64,000 nt of DNA from Ptiloglossa arizonensis (lineage: Eukaryota > Arthropoda > Insecta > Hymenoptera > Colletidae), in NCBI RefSeq assembly GCF_051014685.1, contig NC_135054.1, forward strand, positions 7,940,001 through 8,004,000, given 5' to 3'. Positions 59,930-64,000 of this stretch are shown piece after piece; position 1 is the first letter of the stretch; each line of letters opens with the position of its first letter. The translations under genes were made by a program, and so were the position numbers. Below the pieces are notes generated by a model, which saw only the letters and a list, made by a program, of their open reading frames with translations, searched no databases and was not told where the DNA came from.

Positions 59930-60215
59930 GTGATATTTATCTAATCCGTTTATTCAAGTTGTACGTGGTATTTGAAGTTACCGAAGGTGATCAACTTCGA
60001 TCACTTCCTACCAGAAAGGTTGACTGCCCACACCTTTGTGGACTTTCTAAGCGATGATTTACCAATACCATTGGAAGATATTCCATTGTTTTATCGCCAA
60101 CGTATATGTGGATACAGGATGACATCTGGCGCATTATGCAAGCCAAGTGCGTCGATTGTTCGATCAATGAATCTCAACCACTGAACCGCAAATGTTAGCT
60201 AACAGATCTACCGAA
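59930..60215 (+). mobile_element. Decayed Tc1/mariner-like transposase fragment
   Basis: One frame reads HFLPERLTAHTFVDFLSDDL then PIPLEDIPLFYRQRI; a second frame picks up with WIQDD, and a third with HYASQVRRLFDQ followed by a stop. Together these follow the order seen in insect IS630/Tc1/mariner-type transposases: L-P-x-x-L-T-x-x-x-Y-x-x-F-L, L-P-x-L-L-E-x-I-P-L, R-Q-R-M-W, then D-G-A-P-A-H-Y around the second catalytic Asp. At least two frameshifts and one stop show it is dead. The end of the element (third catalytic residue, inverted repeats) was not found; open frames at 60289-60873 are not recognised. Confidence 0.75.
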
Positions 60216-63200
60216 ATCTTAGTTTTTATTATTTTCAAAGTTGTTTCTATAATTATTTAGGATTAAATACTGTGCCAGATTCTTTAAATTGTGCTTAGTT
60301 AACAACCAAGAATCTTTTAAATTATGTTGTGACTTTAAAAATATTAACAACCATTTAAGCACAAACATATTATCATCGAAAATGGAAAGTGGTAAATTTT
60401 TGTCTGGAAAAATTTATGAAAACAATTCGAAAAGAATCAATACGCGACCGAAATTGACAAAAGGGGTCAATTTTGCATTTTACAATTCAAGAAGAACGAT
60501 GTGTATCTTTCTTTGATTATCGTTTTTATAATATCTTATTTCCGTTGATAAAAACATGTTGGCACATATTAACCATTCCGTTCCGATAGAACATCATGTA
60601 CACAGATTGTTTACAGAAATACGAAACCTATTTGTAGGATCAATTCTTAATCCGGATGTAAATAGAGAAGTCCTTTATCATTTTGTAATATGTAATCCTC
60701 GCAGTAAATCTTCCTTCCCCGTTCATACACTGGTATTACTTTTACAGTTGTCAATCGAACGATCACTATTCGTTTTCAGTGAAAATATTACACCGTACCA
60801 AAGATATGAACTCGCGAATAGCGAAAGAAATATGAGTGTGACCCAGAAAACATTGCGCGTGTCAAAACATTAATTTATTACGTTATAACTGTAAGAGAAA
60901 ATAATTTTAATCCATGACTTCCTGTCATCGTTCCGAAAATAATTGTATTCCACTGTCAGTAACATATCGATTTTTTGCACGCAAAAAAGAACAAGGTTTA
61001 GAATTTACAATGAATGAATTCTAATTTTAATTATGGAATGATCATTTCGTTTCTAACAATGGCGAGACTTATTTTAAAGAAGTTCAAGATATATTTTTAG
61101 TAATCGGTACAAACAGAGCTCTGCCAAAATGTATAATACTATACTGTATATAACTATATACAATAACACTATAATAATATTGTAATAATACTATAATAAT
61201 ACTATATAATACAGAGTATTATACGTAATATTATAATAATACATATACTGTGCGGAGCTGAGAAGTTGACCTTTCAAATAAATTGTGAATTGTACGAGGT
61301 TAAATCTATTAGTCGGCCTTCTGAGCTCTGCAATTAACAAAAAATTGCTATTCAAAATAATACGAACGAATAACAATAGAATGAAAATCGTTAAAAAGAT
61401 TAACACAGTCAAAAACGCCTCAATATTTTCCCATAAAAAGATATGACTTCAGTAACAACGATTAAAGTTTCATTTAACTTTTCCTTCGCTAAAGAAGATA
61501 GAGAGAAACCCCTTTATACGAAATGAAATTCTTTTCACATTTATTTAAAATATACTTAAAATATACGTTAGAAAACCCATAAAACTAGAAGAGATCCAAT
61601 TTTGCTCGAAATCCAATCAGACTTTAATACGAGAATACAAAACTTACGTATAAAGTTTTACTGGGATCAATTCAATCCTTCAGGTGCAATCGTGTTAACA
61701 AACATACACACGTACATACGTACGTGCATCCGCTCGTTAAAAGAAATTCCTTCTCTGGTAATCCAAACGTACTAAAAGTAGTCTTAGAATCCGTTCCTTC
61801 GTGAACGTGAATTCTTCGAAATTCTTCTTGGTTGCGATACTATTCCCATTTGCCCTTCGCCTCGCGAGGTAAAAAATAATGCATCGGGAACTAACGATAC
61901 CATTCGCTTGGGAACGTAAAACGGAATCACGCTTCGGGTGCGAATCGAGCTCGCGAATAATTTATCGAATCCGGGCTGATAAATCCACGAAACGTCGAGA
62001 TCACGGCTCGTTACATTTTCATCCCTCGTCACGTATGCACGACCTCGAGGATCCGTGGGCTCGAGCTGCGATTTTTCTTCGCGCCGCGCCCGTTGCGGCT
62101 GAGGGCGTGATCCTCGAGGCGGACTCGGTCGAAAATCAAGCCCCATGGAAGATTTCGGTATTCCGGGGGAGTAATGGTTCATAAGACGGGAGGTCGGAGG
62201 ATGTATCCCCGTGGAAGACGGAAGGTGGATTCGCCGGATAAACGCGAGATAGAGCTGTCAGAAAGAGGGATGGAGGACGCGCGTGCCGCCTCCCTCGTGT
62301 GTTTCGTTATTCAACGCCGTGTAACGCGTTCACCGGTGCTCTTTGTCTGCGTAACCATTTGTCCCGAAACTTCCGGCGCTGTTGTTGCGTCTTCGTCGCG
62401 CAGATTTCCTCTCGTCGTGGTTCGCGTGTCGACGCATACGCTCGATCCCGTATGACTATGCATTTCTTCGTGGAAATGTATCGCGTGTCCCTCTCCCGCC
62501 GATGGAAACAAAAAATGAAAACGACGAAAGGGTGACGGGAGTCACGATCAAATTTGGCCACAGGGGCGTGCTCGAATTTGTTTGACAAGAACGCGTGTCG
62601 AGTCGTGTCGCGTTTTAGCGCGATTCGTGGATTTGTATGCGCGTACAGGAGAGCGTCAGGTGTCGGATACGTATCAAGCGCCCGACAAGCGTATTGATAA
62701 ATTGATTTATTTCTTCCCTTTTTCGAACGGGGCTTGAGTCGAATAAATTTTACTCGTTGTTACAGGGGATATATTAACAATGCACCGCGGCTGAAGTACG
62801 CGAGACTATGGTCTCGCGAGAAGAATCTCGGGAAGCGATATTCTTTGATATTATCGTAGCTGGTATTCTTGTCGCGAGATAATCGTATCCTTGCATACTT
62901 CGATCCTGGTGTTATTATATTGAACGAACTATTGTTCCAGGAAGCGAGAGAAATACTAGCGGGAGTATAATAATATTCTGAATTTTATACGAATCGATTT
63001 TGGGTACATTTTTACTTCATAACGGGCTAAATACGTAAAAGAATCTGTATTGTTCTGTCCAAATTAATAATTTCCTTTAAAAAATTTATACTTTGAGAAA
63101 GACCTGCAGATCGAGATTACTCTCAAATACATTACGTAACGGTTCGGTCAGATTAAACAGCGTTCAAATTATTATACAATGTATTCTTATTTCAAAAACA

Positions 63201-64000
63201 ATAAACTGAAGTTTCTGTACCGGATTTAAAAGAACTTTTTTCAATCCGTGTACAGAAAATAATTGTAGATATCGTGCATAGGTAGTTTCGAAACTTTTTA
63301 AGAATAATTTTTGTTTTGAACCTGTCGATACCATGTTTCTCTAAAAGGCTGGAAAATTGTTCAAAAAGCTTACCTCTAATACTAACCGAACTATGTTTCA
63401 ACAATGCTCTGACGAAAATATCGTTAAGATACTGTACGTGCATCGAATAATTGCAACTGTACACTTTTAACCGAAAATAATCAACGAAAGCGTGCACGCA
63501 AATTTCTCATCCAAAGAACCATTTCAATCGTAAGTATTTTCAAAATGTACAAAGTGTATAAAATTCGTATTTTTAACTTTACGATGCGTTAAAAAGGCCT
63601 ACGAACATTCAGGAGCACCGTATCTGTTACAATATCTTTAATCACGGAAGGAGAATGCACAATATATAAGAACGTGATGGGTCAGGAAAGACCCGAACGC
63701 ACCAGAATGAAACTCGACGATTCGAAGGGTACAGAACCCGTGAGAATCTCGTTTCGATTCTCGTATCGCGTCGCGGCGCTCGTTTTGCAAAATTTCCCAA
63801 CGTCGATCTATCAAAGAGCAGCGAGAACGTCGCGAATCTGATGTGACAATGTTCTCTTAAGTGCACCCCGACGATTTGCGTCTGTACGATGCCGCAAGTA
63901 CCAGCGAACGGATTCTAGTGCTCGTAACAGCTGGATATTATACAGAGGAACTACCATTCCGGGCACGCAAAAAGGTATAAAGCGAAATAAAATAAAGTGT

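Larger units (their letters stand above)
57851..64000. other. Right-end stretch, no confident gene
   Basis: Mostly A+T-rich. Contains a diverged 171-188-bp tandem repeat, the transposase fossil near 60 kb, an A+T-only patch around 61130-61260 (ATAATACTATAAT-type), and a G+C-richer block 61.8-62.7 kb with overlapping open frames that match nothing known. The missing 5' exons of IRSp53 were not seen here. Confidence 0.5.

Noticed and set aside
1..64000. CRISPR arrays, operons, prophage or integron features
   Set aside because: The sequence is eukaryotic; the tandem arrays have contiguous units without spacers.

Overview
The window looks like nuclear DNA of a hymenopteran insect, most probably a bee. 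It is A+T-rich with many CpG sites. Genes are split by introns with GT..AG borders, and microsatellites and short tandem repeats are common. It carries a fossil mitochondrial nad4 copy that reads best with the invertebrate mitochondrial code (AGA/AGG as Ser). The species call is inference; no search could be run.

One protein-coding gene is supported: the 3' part of an IRSp53/BAIAP2-family gene (I-BAR/IMD plus SH3 adaptor) on the minus strand. Ten exons were joined by reading GT..AG borders and checking that every codon phase carries over: 39483-39544, 17540-17611, 17238-17441, 15930-16121, 15107-15341, 10650-10871, 9307-9409, 8036-8270, 6910-7088 and 2867-5066 (stop TAA). Together they encode 1,233 residues: most of the IMD (first four exons), a Ser-rich linker, a Gly run, an SH3 domain split over two exons, Pro-rich and Asn/Ser-rich linkers, a short acidic exon, and one 2.2-kb exon coding a highly charged, probably disordered C-terminal tail. 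The exons for the start codon and first IMD helix were not found; they probably lie beyond position 64000.

Layout. 1-2866: 3' flank or UTR, with a G-run cluster and a TCGAATA-rich patch. 2867-17611: nine exons with introns of 0.1-4.2 kb. 17612-39482: a 21.9-kb intron holding the nad4 fossil, two foldback elements and several tandem arrays (79, 171 and about 153-181 bp units). 39483-39544: the first exon visible here. 39545-64000: no confident coding exon; it holds a mariner-type MITE with TA flanks, two (AT)n tracts, 92-bp and 126-bp tandem arrays, a possible minor exon at 44311-44538, a GC-rich block at 55.8-57.9 kb, and a decayed Tc1/mariner-like transposase fragment near 60 kb.

No new multi-gene system was seen. 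The points most worth checking are the gene model (especially the giant last exon and the intron whose donor contains an in-frame stop), the nuclear nad4 copy, the transposon fossils, and the possible alternative first exon.
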